From Vicia villosa (lineage: Eukaryota; Streptophyta; Magnoliopsida; Fabales; Fabaceae): a stretch of DNA of 64,000 nucleotides. Location: contig NC_081180.1 in NCBI RefSeq assembly GCF_029867415.1, positions 233,792,625 through 233,856,624 on the forward strand. Direction: 5' to 3'. This document shows positions 24,031-37,204 of the stretch, one piece after another; position 1 is the stretch's first letter, and the number at the start of each line of letters is the position of its first letter. The position numbers were made by a program, and so were the translations under genes. A model generated the notes under the pieces. It ran no database searches. It worked only from the letters and a program-made list of their open reading frames with translations, and was not told where the DNA came from.

Positions 24031-25931
24031 TATTTTTATTAAATTGATTTGTTTTCAGATCCCGTACCGCAGCCTCCCACGCGCATGCCATACGCCATCA
24101 GCCATCAACCGTTGGATCATCACAAAGCCAGATCTGAAGGTCCCAGCGCGCAGCCTCACGGTGTACCCCTAGAATGCTACCACACTAGATCCAACGCCCC
24201 AGGTTTCTTCTTCCCTTTTTCTTCAGAGTTTGTTTTTTTGCTTTCTTCCTTTCTTTGTTTTTATTTTATTTAAGCCAATTAATTAATAATTAGATTAACA
24301 CAATAACTAATTTAATTTATTTTTATGTTTTTCTCTTAAATTAATTAACTAGTTAATTAGGTTAAAATAATTAGTAATTAGAATTAGTTTTTTTTAATTG
24401 GTTAACTTTAATTTAGATATTAGGTTTTAATTAATTTTAGGCTAATAATTTTAGGTTTAATAATTTTAATTAATTTTAGGTTTACTGATTTTAATTAATT
24501 CGGGTTTTAATGATAATTATTTATTTTAGGTTTTATCACTAACCTTTGCCCTTAACCCTAAAAAATCATTGTTTGGTAGGTGTTGTCCATTAATTTAGTG
24601 TGTTGAGTTTTCTCATAAAACATTCATTCCCTAAAAATCTTGCCTTTTTCAGAATTTCTTTTATTTCAATGCCTTTTATTTGCCACAAAAAGTTTTCTAC
24701 CTTTCTTTTCTTCAATTTTCAGGGTTGGCCAGTATCTTCCGACTACGCGCCATATCAGATCAAAAGCTAAGTCCCGATTCTTTATTTATTTATTTATTTT
24801 AATAGTTGTTTCTTTGCCTTACAAAATAAAATTAGGGTTTAACTTCAAAAGTCAATGAACTCGTCCTACACTCACCCCTTTGTGTTTGTTTTCTTTTTTC
24901 CTAATTTTCAGGGTTGGCCAACCGTCAAAGCTCTATAGTCGGTAACCCTAAAACCTATCTGGTTTACAGTCTTAATTATTATTTATGTCAGACCTATTGC
25001 ATTGCTGGTCCGCTGGTTTCTTTTTCCCCTTCCCCATATTTTTGTAACTGCTTCGAGGCTGTATTGTTTGGCCTTGAAGGCACTTAACCTGTTCATTATA
25101 TTATCGTGTGGTTAGTAATCTTAGGGAGTGCAAGCCTTGAACTGAATTAGCATCATTTTTACAAGATAACTTATTCTGAATTAATCACATGATTGTTGCA
25201 CCCACGCACCTTTTATGGTACCCCTCTTGTTGCCTGTTGCCTTGTTTTTTTTTTTGCAGAATAGCCTTGTCCCTCGAAAACGAGGATACCTCAGCAATGT
25301 TGCCCTCGGTTCATTCAAAGGTCATAAGTCCCTAATGATGCTGCCTTCGATTCGCCAAATATGACCTCGTCCCTCGAAGTTGCCTACGAAGTACTGAGGT
25401 ATCCTCTGGTTGCCTAACGAAGAAGGCTATTCTGATCCTTCCCTTAGACTACCTGCCCCTCTATGGCATGGAACATTCTTATGGCGAACCATAATTCGAT
25501 GACCCGTAAACATCCAAACGAAAGACTTCATGCCCCCTTATGGCATGGATAGACCCTTTCACCCTGAAAGGCTAATGAACATTTTTCATCTAACCAGGTA
25601 ATTGCTCCTAATTGCCTTGCTCTAAAAATCTTTTTCTACTCTATTTTCTAAACACTCTCAAGGCTACGCTCATTTACGAGCTAAAGTCCTTGTTTCCTCT
25701 TCTACATTTCTTTTCAAATCGAGCAAAGCAATTAAGAGCCCATGGAAAACCACTGATGCAAAGGGTGCCTTACACCTTCCCTTTGCATAAATTACCCCCC
25801 GAACTCATTTTTCTTTTAAATAGGTTTTTTTCTATTCTTTTAGCCTTTCATTAATTTGGATAAAATAAAAGTCGGTGGCGACTCTTGCTTACCGTACATC
25901 TCTTTAAAGTCAGTTCACCGTATTACAGAAC

Positions 25932-25950
25932 TGGCGACTCTGCTGGGGAT
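25932..25950 (+). other. primer-binding site after LTR-A (tRNA-Arg type)
   Basis: TGGCGACTCTGCTGGGGAT starts 4 bases after the LTR end. It is nearly complementary to the 3' end of plant tRNA-Arg(ACG), the primer described for Ogre elements. Confidence 0.8.
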
Positions 25951-27150
25951 TTTTCGATTAAAAGAGGGGTTACCTTAAAAGTTTAGGAATCACTTAAATG
26001 TTTTCTATTGTTTGCTTTCTTTGCTTTATTTTTCAGGGCTGTTTTGGGAAATAAATGAAGGATGAATCCTATTCCCGGATTCAAGAACACTTAAGATTAG
26101 GAGCGACATAGTCATGGAGACACCCCTTGTGCATGCTTGGGGTTGGTCAAAATGAAGTTTGCGCTTGAGTTAGGCCTCCACTGGTTATTGTGTACCTCTT
26201 TTGCATGAGAGAGGTTTACGCATGTATCTTTGGGTGCGTCGGAGCTCAAGTACCTTTAGTGACCTTTAACCCATCTTAACTTTTAGGAACGTAGTGGGAG
26301 GGCTATTCTTGGTGCATGCCAAGTTATGGTCGCGACCCGATACTACAGCTCAGATAGGTTTCTTCCTAAAGTATCATTGCGTGGTATGCATGTACCATGT
26401 TCGAGGGTGCTTTAGAGGGGGCTGACAATTCTGAGTCACTTGGTAGAACACGTTGATGATATCTATCCTTAGAAATACCTTTGGGGAAGGGTATCTCACA
26501 TGATCTAAACACCATGCAAGCCGAGCCTAAGGCAATTGTGTGACTTGTGTGACTTATGTGGCCTGCATGACTTGTTTGTGTTTGCTACTAACCTTCGTTT
26601 CCTTGCAGGCTTTGTTAAAAAGACTTGTTCTCCCTTACTACCTCACATTGTGCCTAATGAACGCATTCGCATGACATCATGACATCATGACATCATGACA
26701 TCATAAGCATAACATGACTTAACTAACCTTTTCAAGGATCTTAGGGATTTAGGGCGCACAATTTCAGGGACTCCTATCAAGGACTGATTTCCTAATCAAG
26801 GGGCAAGAGGATTTATTTTCCTCTGGCCACACACCTTCCAATTCAAAGACTCAGTAACTAGCAAGGGGCAAGAGGATTTATTTTCCTCTGGCCACGTACC
26901 TTCCAATTCAGAAGTATCCTGAATCAGAGGCGATGACCCACTCGATATGGTGAGCTTGGTTCTCAAAGAAAGACGTTCAAAGACAAAATTCAGAATTCTT
27001 CAGACAAAGACGCGACCAAACCATTTTCTAATGTTGCTAACTAAATTCCTAAAGATCCTTGAAAATATTGCATTTGCATTCATAACATCGCATAACAGGT
27101 TTCTTACAATAGACCTCTCATCCGACCTCGCTGTTTATTTCAGCAAGAAA

Positions 27151-27957
27151 ATGGATCTCGAACAATCTGTCAAGAATCTCCAAGCTCAGAATGCTGAATT
27201 CCAAGCTTTGATCCTTAACTTAGCCAAGGGGTAAGAATAATTGAAGGCACTTCTGATCGAGAAGGAGAAGAATCAACATAAACATAACGCACCTAAAAGA
27301 CAATTCATAAGGATCAACATGACTTTGGCTGAAACGTTGCAACAGATGCTGAAGAGAGGACTAATTACTTTGAGGGATCCTCCTCGGAATCCTAACACTT
27401 TGTCTCATTAGTATAACCCTAATGCAAGATGTGCATATCACTCCGACAGCATTGGACATGACACTAATGATTGCTGGTTGTTGAAGAATAAGATCCAAGA
27501 TTTAATCGACGACAAGACAGTTGAATTCCACTCACCTGAGGAACCTCATATGGCTAATGGTGTGCACAATCGGAAAGGTCGCGATAAACACCGCCAATCT
27601 GTTGGGACAATTTTGATCTCTACACCGGTTCCACAACAAGGATGCAAGTCGGAGGCACCTAAGCGCCAGTTCACAGAGATCAATATGCCACTGGCTCAGG
27701 CATTACAATATCTGCTGAACGCAAACTTGATTACTGTAAAGGTTCTCCCTAAGAATCCTAGTACTTCTGCTCGTAGCTATAATCCTAAAGTGAGGTGTGC
27801 CTATCACTCTGATAGTCCTGGTCATGATACGAATAGTTGCTGGACATTGAGGAACAAGATTCAAGACATGATCGATGCTGGTGAAATTGAATTCAACCAT
27901 CCAAGAACTTCTGTAGTGATCACTACTCACATGCCTAATCACTATAAGACTGATTAA
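27151..27957 (+). pseudogene. broken Ogre-like gag, interior 1
   Basis: From ATG at 27151 (MDLEQSVKNLQAQNAEFQAL, a short coiled-coil-like N-terminus) the frame reads to the stop at 27957, with in-frame stops at 27232 (TAA), 27238 (TAA) and 27409 (TAG). The C-terminal part is two copies of one module: KRQFIRINMTLAETLQQMLK...CAYHSDSIGHDTNDCW...KNKIQDLID and KRQFTEINMPLAQALQYLLN...CAYHSDSPGHDTNSCW...RNKIQDMID. Each has a zinc-knuckle-like C-x2-H-x5-H-x4-C, as in Ogre gag. The main capsid region is absent. It cannot make a full Gag. Confidence 0.8.
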
Positions 27958-30265
27958 TGTCTAAGTGGATGAACTTTTAATCATTAGCTTTATTCTCATT
28001 TGCAATTTCTATTCTGTTTGTTTAAACATTCGACTTATGATAGACATTATATGTTTTAATAATCATCATCAGTGCATTGCATATGTTTGTCTTGAATAAA
28101 TTATTTCGTTATCACTCATTTTAAATTATGTCTTTACTTTACATATGTTTTGTGATATTCAACTCCTGCTAAACTGTAAGCCTTTTAAAGGGAGGATGAC
28201 GAAAATGATACCGCAACCTCATACAATATGCTTTTGAGCGGACTATGCTGACGATGTACAGGCATTGTTTCAATTCCTAAACAATGGAGATATAAGGATG
28301 ATAATCCCTCGTCAACCCCTTTGAGCCTAAGAAGTAGAAGTTTCTTTCTTGTACTAATTAAAACCCTTGATCATAACCTGGGGCGGGGTAGTTCTCAGTT
28401 AACTTGGCTGTGCATTATATTTTAAGAGAATCATTCAGTACACCTTTCAACAAAGGTTTCAATCACAAGCGTTCATCCGCACACATCAAAGAAGTGTTGG
28501 AGATGTCAATCAAAAGCCAATGATGGTTCATCAATCATTAAGCAAGGCAGTCAATATCTTTCAAAAAGAAAAAAATGAAAAAACATATATACAAAGAAAA
28601 GCCTGCTAAGTCAAAAATCAAAAAGATGACTTAGGCAAAAATCAAGGCATCCCGGTGACTGTAAGCTCAAAATAGACAGTTCGTGCAAAAGTTAGGGATA
28701 TCAAAAAGATGAAAGAAGAGAAGTCAATAAGTTCCTGAACAACACAATGTTGTGACTACCAAAAGGAAGAAGTGACTTCCATCTCAAAAGTTCTCTTTGC
28801 TTGTGAACCATCATCATTATCAAAGGTGCAAATCCAAAAGTCTCTTGGAACCTGAATGCATAAGTTGAAATAACTGAGCTTAGGACTGAAGATCATCATG
28901 AAGAGGGGTGGGTACAATCAAATTTTGAGCCATTATCCTTTGTTTCTTAAACCGTGAACCAAGCCATGTTACAACCCTTGAAAGTCCTAATTGAAGCATG
29001 GTTAGTTCGAAAGCATACTGTCACCAAAAAGGTATCCTAACTCCTTAAGGTTTACCAAAAATGCTGAGTTGATATTTCATTTTTACAAACATCACGTTGT
29101 TACAAATATCATGTTTTTACAAATATCGCGCTTTTACATCTCATGCTTTAACGTTTTTCAAAAACTCAAGACAAACGTATGCATTGCATCTCATGAGTTC
29201 ATTATTAAACAAATTCTGCTACATAATTTCAAATGTTAGCAACAGGATGAATCTGCGCAGGGTACAACTAATGACTAACAGTTATCCCGACAGATAAGAT
29301 CACTCCAGAAGCAATGTTTCCTACGTATACAAGGGGCACGTCGTGTTTTGTCCAAACAATATGGGGCAATCAAGTCAAGATTCCAAGAAACTCTCAAATG
29401 CTTATATCAAGTGGGTTTCAAACTATTTCCCGATCAATCTGGGGCAATCAAGTCAAGATTCCGAGAATCTCTCAAGGATGCCAAAACAATCAGGGGCATG
29501 CATCCAAATAGATCTGAAGCTACTTCCCAACCAACATGGGATATTGTCTTTGGCCTATGATTACTAGGGGCATGTTGCCCATAGTGCACATCTCATAAAG
29601 TCATTGCGAGGCGAATGTTTTCAAAGTCTCTACTAGCGGGGGCAAATCTATGCAAGTCCAATTTGACATCTTGATCAATACTCAGCGGTGTGTCCTAATC
29701 AAATCCAGGAATGGTAGTTACTATAATACCGGGGGCAATGTTCAAGGCATCCATGCCTTCCCACAACTCCGATTTCACAAGATCATATCCCCACAGAGCA
29801 ATCCTCAAGAAGATATCTTCAAACATACTCGTCCAACAAAGACATATCTCCCCAACAGAGTTTACATCTTCAACATTGCCGGTTCCCCGACACCTTGCTT
29901 TTCTCCGACATCTCTCATCCCTAGTCAGGGTACATCAAGATCAATCATTCAAATGGATCTCATCCCCAAGCGGAAATCATAAATCCCCAGCTGAGCATCT
30001 CCAAGATAAAATCAACAACAGAAAGATCCATCTTCTCAATCAAGATGTGTCAAATAGCATAAATCATAGTCATACGTCATAAATCATAAACAGATTCATA
30101 CATCGCATACATTACCTCATAATGAACTCATGCATAACATACAAAGTTTCTCATTTATTTTGAGGGACTCATTACATAACACATGCATCATGACATTATA
30201 TAAATTGCTACACCTATTGCATAATACAGGTACAGACAAATGAAGAAACTCTCCAACTTTATAAG

Positions 30266-30815
30266 GTCTAATTCATTCACCACGAACGGTGATGACACGA
30301 TCATTCTCAAAGATCTAATTCCATCATCACGAATGGTGTGGACACGATCAATTATCTCCTAAAGTCTAATTCAGTTACTACGAACGGTGCTGACACGACA
30401 AGAGATCTAATTCCATCATCACGAACGGTGTGGACACGATCAACCTTCCAAAGTCTAATTCAGTTACTACAAATGGTGCTGACACGACAAGAGATCTAAT
30501 TCCATCATCAGGAACGGTGTGGACACGATCAACCTTCCAAAGTCTAATTCAGTTACTACGAATGGTGCTGACATGACAAGAGATCTAATTCTATCATCAC
30601 GAACGGTGTAGACACGATCATCTTCCCAAGATCTAATTCAGGTGCTACGAACGGTACTAACACGATCAACCTTTAAGGGTCTAATTCTATCATCACGAAC
30701 GGTGTAGACACGATCATCTTTCCAAGATCTAATTCAGGTATTACGAACGGTGCTGACACGATCAACTCTCAAAGATCTAATTCATCTACTACGAACAGTA
30801 ATGACACGATCAACA
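30266..30815 (+). repeat. minisatellite of interior 1, 12 units
   Basis: Twelve copies of a 39-51 bp unit around TCTAATTC...ACGAACGGTG...GACACGATCA, with two alternating subtypes (CCATCATCACGAACGGTGTG and CAGTTACTACGAATGGTGCT). It lies shortly before LTR-B, the position known for hypervariable 3' untranslated repeats in Ogre elements. Confidence 0.93.
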
Positions 30816-31064
30816 TTCAAACAACTACTTCTCAAACACTTCAAACATAATCTAATGCATGCTAAACTGGATGACATCTTTAAGCCCATCCCCATCATAC
30901 ACCTGGATGGCATCTTCAAGCCCATCTCCGACAAAAGTCCCTTCATCATCAGCTAGGGCAAATTCCTGGGTATTCTAGTGTTCAATCCTCTTCCACCTTC
31001 AGATTCCGATTGGCATACAAACCACTCTACATCTTCAGGTTTAAGAAAATTGAACAAGGGAAGC

Positions 31065-34000
31065 TGTCATACCCCAAAATTTGCCCATCTTATTTCTCCT
31101 AATAAATTCAAATCAAGGTACAAAGCTCGAAGACACCCTCTCCTAAACAAGGCTCAAAGATTTAGGGTTTTGTTGTTCTGAAGGAAAATCAATGAACCAA
31201 AGGCTCCAAAGCATCCCATATGGTCTATGATACCCCACATTATTTCCATGACAAATCTCAGGTCTCAATTCAAAAGATTGACCACTCAATTGCTCAGAAA
31301 GTCAACAGTCGACTAGTTTGACCTAAAAGTCAACTGTGGTCAAAGTACAGTCAAAACTCCTGATTTTTTGTCAACATCCTCATATTGAAGTATCATTCAC
31401 CATTTGATCAAGAATTGATCATGGTTCATCAAGGAAAGATCAAAAATCAACAAATTCCAAAAGTTTCTAAATTAGGGTTTTTAAGGAGAAAATCAACCCA
31501 ACTTTGACCAGCCATAACTTCCACATGGAACATCAGAAATTTCCCATCCAAAGCTCATTTTGAAGGAAATTGAATTCTCTACAATTTTGTCTATCACAAG
31601 CCAAGGCCAGAAATGCACCATTTGGGAGATATGAGCCAAATAATTACAGGTCCTTATAATGGATCGCAAAAAGTCATATTTTCTCAAAGCTCATAACTTG
31701 AACATGGTAAGCTCAATTGAGATGAAACCAAAAGGAGGCTTTAGAGGACATCTTGAGCTTTCCAAAAAGTCCTAGAGTACCTCCATACAATAAAAATTGA
31801 GAGAGCTATGACTTGTTAAAGTTGGTCAATTTTGGAGAAATGCACAAAAGTCAATGTGAGCAAAATGGACTTTTTGGATCAATGGACCTAAAATATGGAT
31901 TTGAAACATGTCTATGGGCTTTATATGGACCCTTAAACTAATTATTTTATTTTTATAAGATTTATTTTATTTATTTGAATTTTAATTCATTTAAATATGA
32001 ATAAATCATATAAATGTGAAATATGAGTTTTTAATCAAAGATTCGATTTCCCATCAATTTTATTCAGTCAAAAGAGGCCCAAGGACCAATTGATATTTAC
32101 TTTATTATTTTATTTCACTTATTTTGAATTTATTTATTTAAATTCAATTTAAATCAAATAAAATCAAAATAAATCATAGCTTGATGCTTAAGAATCATGT
32201 GATTAATTCCAAATATTCTAATCAATCCAAAATCATCTTGATGACACGTGAGAATAAGGGCAAAATAGAATTGGAGTTCAAAAGAGAAATATTTTATGAA
32301 AATCAATCAAATCTCCTCCAATCTTTTCTCTTGCAAATCAAGCCAAGAATTAACCCTAATAAGGTCTTCTATATAAGAGCAACACATTCAGAATAGAGGG
32401 GGACGAAACCCTAGCCTCAAGAGACTTCTTCAAAACTCCAAAAATTCCATAAACAAGGATTCTTTTCGTTTTCAGATTTCCAGCCGTGATCAGTTCCAAC
32501 CAAGCACTCCAATCTCTTCCTGAGGTGATTTAGAGTAAGTGTGGGGCGATGCATGACTCTCATGTTGCGTAAACACCATGATCATGCTTGTTCATATTCA
32601 TCCGTTTCTTTTGTTTTCGTTTTCCATGTTTCGATGAGTTTTAATTTGGTTCGATGCTTTTAATGTGTTTATGGTGACATTTAGAACAAGTTTGACGCAT
32701 AATACGAAAGCTTTGAGCCTTGTATGGAGAAACACCATAGCCAGGGCTTTAAGCTTAGGTGTTCTCGTACGCCATTTTCTAGACTATTTCCGGCCCAAAA
32801 GACCTCACCATTAGATTCATAGAAGCCCATTTCGTCGATCTGGGCTCTTGGTGTTTCGTGTTTGATTGTTTTTCGCAGGTGCCGAATCGTAGCAAGGGGG
32901 AAGAAAAACCTGCGGAAAATCCGCAAGTAAATCCATAGCTGCGTCCGCTGAAAAATCTGAAGGTCCCTTGGATGAAGATGATGAACAGGAGCGATTCCTC
33001 TTGGCTGTACGCGTGGAAAACCCTTAGTGGGTAGTCAACCAATCCAAACATCTCTCCAATCATGATTGGCCGGTCAAACAGTCTACTATCCATTGGGCAT
33101 ATGTGATTGGCTGCGCACGTGGTGGTGGACCCCGGTTTGACTATCTCTTTCAATTTAACATTTATGTTTTTGTTTTCCTATTTATTATATGATGTTCACA
33201 CTTTTAGCAACAGAACAACTCAGTGCAGCTGGCCTTGGAGAAACTCGTGACACTTAAGACATGGGTTCGATCCGCAGGTCCCTCTATATTTTTATTAAAT
33301 TTATTTGTTTTCAAATCTCGTACCGCAGCCTCCCACGCGCATGCCATGCGCCATCAGCCATCAACCGTTGGATCATCACAAAGCCAGATCTGAAGGTCCC
33401 AGCGCGCAGCCTCACGGTGTACCCCCAGAATGCTACCACACTAGATCCAACGCCCCAGGTTTCTTCTTCCCTTTTTCTTCACAGTTTGTTTTTTTGTTTT
33501 CTTCCTTTCTTTGTTTTTATTTTATTTAAGCTAATTAATAAATAATTAGATTAACACAATAACTAATTTAATTTATTTTTTTGTTTTTCTCTTAAATTAA
33601 TTAACTAGTTAATTAGGTTAAAATAATTAGTAATTAGAATTAGTTTTTTTTAATTGGTTAACTTTAATTTAGATATTAGGTTTTAATTAATTTTAGGCTA
33701 ATAATTTTAGGTTTAATAATTTTAATTAATTTTAGGTTTACTGATTTTAATTAATTCGGGTTTTAATGATAATTATTTATTTTAGGTTTTATCACTAACC
33801 TTTGCCCTTAACCCTAAAAAATCATTGTTTGGTAGGTGTTGTCCATTAATTTAGTGTGTCGAGTTTTCTCATAAAACATTCATTCCCTAAAAATCTTGCC
33901 TTTTTCAGAATTTCTTTTATTTCAATGCCTTTTATTTGCCACAAAAAGTTTTCTACCTTTCTTTTCTTCATTTTTCAGGGTTGGCCAGTATCTTCCGACT

Positions 34001-35182
34001 ACGCGCCATATCAGATCAAAAGCTAAGTCTCGATTCTTTATTTATTTATTTATTTTAATAGTTGTTTCTTTGCCTTACAAAATAAAATTAGGGTTTAACT
34101 TCAAAAGTCAATGAACTCGTCCTACACTCACCCCTTTGTGTTTGTTTTCTTTTTTCCTAATTTTCAGGGTTGGCCAACCGTCAAAGCTCTATAGTCGGTA
34201 ACCCTAAAACCTATCTGGTTTACAGTCTTAATTATTATTTATGTCAGACCTATTGCATTGCTGGTCCGCTGGTTTCTTTTTCCCCTTCCCCATATTTTTG
34301 TCACTGCTTCGAGGCTGTATTGTTTGGCCTTGAAGGCACTTAACCTGTTCATTATATTATCGTGTGGTTAGTAATCTTAGGGAGTGCAAGCCTTGAACTG
34401 AATTAGCATCATTTTTACAAGATAACTTATTCTGAATTAATCACATGATTGTTGCACCCACGCACCTTTTATGGTACCCCTCTTGTTGCCTGTTGCCTTG
34501 TTTTTTTTTGCAGAATAGCCTTGTCCCTCGAATACGAGGATACCTCAGCAATGTTGCCCTCGGTTCATTCAAAGGTCATAAGTCCCTAATGATGCTGCCT
34601 TCGATTCGCCAAATATGACCTCGTCCCTCGAAGTTGCCTACGAAGTACTGAGGTATCCTCTGGTTGCCTAACGAAGAAGGCTATTCTGATCCTTCCCTTA
34701 GACTACCTGCCCCTCTATGGCATGGAACATTCTTATGGCGAACCATAATTCGATGACCCGTAAACATCCAAACGAAAGACTTCCTGCCCCTCTTATGGCA
34801 TGGATAGACCCTTTCACCCTGAAAGGCTAAAGAACATTTTTCATCTAACCATGTAATTGCTCCTAATTGCCTTGCTCTAAAAATCTTTTTCTACTCTATT
34901 TTCTAAACACTCTCAAGGCTACGCTCATTTACGAGCTAAAGTCCTTGTTTCCTCTTCTACATTTCTTTTCAAATCGAGCAAAGCAATTAAGAGCCCATGG
35001 AAAACCATGGATGCAAAGGGTGCCTTACACCTTCCCTTTGCATAAATTACCCCCTGAACTCAGTTTTCCTTTAAAAAGGTTTTTTTCTATTCTTTTAGCC
35101 TTTCATTAATTTGGATAAAATAAAAGTCGGTGGCGACTCTTGCTTACCGTACATCTCTTTAAAGTCAGTTCACCGTATTACA
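31065..35182 (+). repeat. LTR-B
   Basis: 4118 bp with intact TGTCATACCCC start and ATTACA end. It is shared as 3' LTR of interior 1 and 5' LTR of interior 2. Single-base differences from LTR-A are scattered, and one arm of the 9-bp hairpin is mutated. Confidence 0.93.
32370..32376 (+). promoter_or_regulatory. TATA box of LTR-B
   Basis: Identical TATATAA and flanks to LTR-A, at the same offset. Confidence 0.65.
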
Positions 35183-35186
35183 GAAC

Positions 35187-35205
35187 TGGCGACTCTGCTG
35201 GGGAT
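35187..35205 (+). other. primer-binding site after LTR-B (tRNA-Arg type)
   Basis: Identical sequence and spacing to the site after LTR-A. The equivalent site after LTR-C is deleted, and the LTR-D end is missing. Confidence 0.8.
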
Positions 35206-36397
35206 TTTTCGATTAAAAGAGGGGTTACCTTAAAAGTTTAGGAATCACTTAAATGTTTTCTATTGTTTGCTTTCTTTGCTTTATTTTTCAGGGCTGTTTT
35301 GGGAAATAAATGAAGGACGAATCCTATTCCCGGATTCAAGAACACTTAAGATTAGGAGCGACATAGTCATGGAGACACCCCTTGTGCATGCTTGGGGTTG
35401 GTCAAAATGAAGTTTGCGCTTGAGTTAGGCCTCCACTGGTTATTGTGTACCTCTTTTGCATGAGAGAGGTTTACGCATGTATCTTTGGGTGCGTCGGAGC
35501 TCAAGTACCTTTAGTCACCTTTAACCCATCTTAACTTTTAGGAACGTAGTGGGAGGGCTATTCTTGGTGCATGCCAAGTTATGGTCGCGACCCGATACTA
35601 CAGCTCAGATAGGTTTCTTCCTAAAGTATCATTGCGTGGTATGCATGTACCATGTTCGAGGGTGCTTTAGAGGGGGCTGACAATTCTGAGTCACTTGGTA
35701 GAACCCGTTGATGATATCTATCCTTAGAAATACCTTTGGGGAAGGGTATCTCACATGATCTAAACACCATGCAAGCCGAGCCTAAGGAAATTGTGTGACT
35801 TGTGTGACTTATGTGGCCTGCGTGACTTGTTTGTGTTTGCTACTAACCTTCGTTTCCTTGCAGGCTTTGTTAAAAAGACTTGTTCTCCCTTACTACCTCA
35901 CATTGTGCCTAATGAACGCATTCGCATGACATCATGACATCATGACATCATAAGCATAACATGACTTAACTAACCCTTTCAAGGATCTTAGGGATTTAGG
36001 GCGCACAATTTCAGGGACTCCTATCAAGGACTGATTTCCTAATCAAGGGGCAAGAGGATTTATTTTCCTCTGGCCACACACCTTCCAATTCAAAGACTCA
36101 GTAACTAGCAAGGGGCAAGAGGATTTATTTTCCTCTGGCCACGTACCTTCCAATTCAGAAGTATCCTGAAACAGAGGCGATGACCCACTCGATATGGTGA
36201 GCTTGGTTCTCAAAGAAAGACGTTCAAAGACAAAATTCAGAATTCTTCAGACAAAGACGCGACCAAACCATTTTCTAATGTTGCTAACTAAATTCCTAAA
36301 GATCCTTGAAAATATTGCATTTGCATTCATAACATCGCATAACAGGTTTCTTACAATAGACCTCTCATCCGACCTCGCTGTTTATTTCAGCAAGAAA

Positions 36398-37204
36398 ATG
36401 GATCTCGAACAATCTGTCAAGAATCTCCAAGCTCAGAATGCTGAATTCCAAGCTTTGATCCTTAACTTAGCCAAGGGGTAAGAAGAATTGAAGGCACTTC
36501 TGATCGAGAAGGAGAAGAATCAACATAAACATAACGCACCTAAAAGACAATCCATAAGGATCAACATGACTTTGGCTGAAACGTTGCAACAGATGCTGAA
36601 GAGAGGACTAATTACTTTGAGGGATCCTCCTCGGAATCCTAACACTTTGTCTCATTAGTATAACCCTAATGCAAGATGTGCATATCACTCCGACAACATT
36701 GGACATGACACTAATGATTGCTGGTTGTTGAAGAATAAGATCCAAGATTTAATCGACGACAAGACAGTTGAATTCCACTCACCTGAGGAACCTCATATGG
36801 CTAATGGTGTGCACAATCGGAAAGGTCGCGATAAACACCGCCAATCTGTTGGGACAATTTTGATCTCTACACCGGTTCCACAACAAGGACGCAAGTCGGA
36901 GGCACCTAAGCGCCAGTTCACAGAGATCAATATGCCACTGGCTCAGGCATTACAATATCTGCTGAACGCAAACTTGATTACTGTAAAGGTTCTCCCTAAG
37001 AATCCTAGTACTTCTGCTCGTAGCTATAATCCTAAAGTGAGGTGTGCCTATCACTCTGATAGTCCTGGTCATGATACGAATAGTTGCTGGACATTGAGGA
37101 ACAAGATTCAAGACATGATCGATGCTGGTGAAATTGAATTCAACCATCCAAGAACTTCTGTAGTGATCACTACTCACATGCCTAATCACTATAAGACTGA
37201 TTAA
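36398..37204 (+). pseudogene. broken Ogre-like gag, interior 2
   Basis: Same layout as in interior 1: start MDLEQSVKNLQ, two zinc-knuckle modules, end HYKTD. In-frame stops lie at 36479 (TAA) and 36656 (TAG). The second TAA of interior 1 is GAA here. Loss of the capsid core is shared, so the unit was already defective before it was copied. Confidence 0.8.

Larger units (their letters stand above)
21808..25927 (+). repeat. LTR-A (5'-most LTR of the array)
   Basis: 4120 bp. The first 15 or so bases are degenerate (TGTCATACCCC is not intact), then it matches LTR-B closely to the end CACCGTATTACA. The many short frames in it recur in every copy and are not genes. Promoter, T-arm-like and hairpin features are listed separately. 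Confidence 0.9.
25928..31064 (+). mobile_element. interior 1 of the Ogre-like array
   Basis: 5137 bp between LTR-A and LTR-B. It holds the PBS, a leader of about 1.2 kb with a (CATGACAT)n-like run of four copies near 26670-26702, two copies of a CAAGGGGCAAGAGGATTTAT segment (near 26796 and 26857), the gag remnant, about 2.3 kb of non-coding 3' sequence (27958-30265), a minisatellite, and a purine-rich tract just before LTR-B. Small frames in the 3' part (29097-30082) recur in all units and show no domain. Confidence 0.85.

Noticed and set aside
24540..24570. Telomere-like AACCCTAAA in the LTRs
   Set aside because: Only one or two units, common in plant DNA; no array.
29097..30082. Frames of 65-123 residues in the 3' part of interior 1, with copies in interiors 2 and 3
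   Set aside because: Overlapping in several frames, with no domain and no conserved start. Best read as non-coding 3' sequence of the element.
30266..30815. A CRISPR array
   Set aside because: Regular repeats but in plant retroelement DNA, with variable repeats, no unique spacers and no cas genes. It is a minisatellite.
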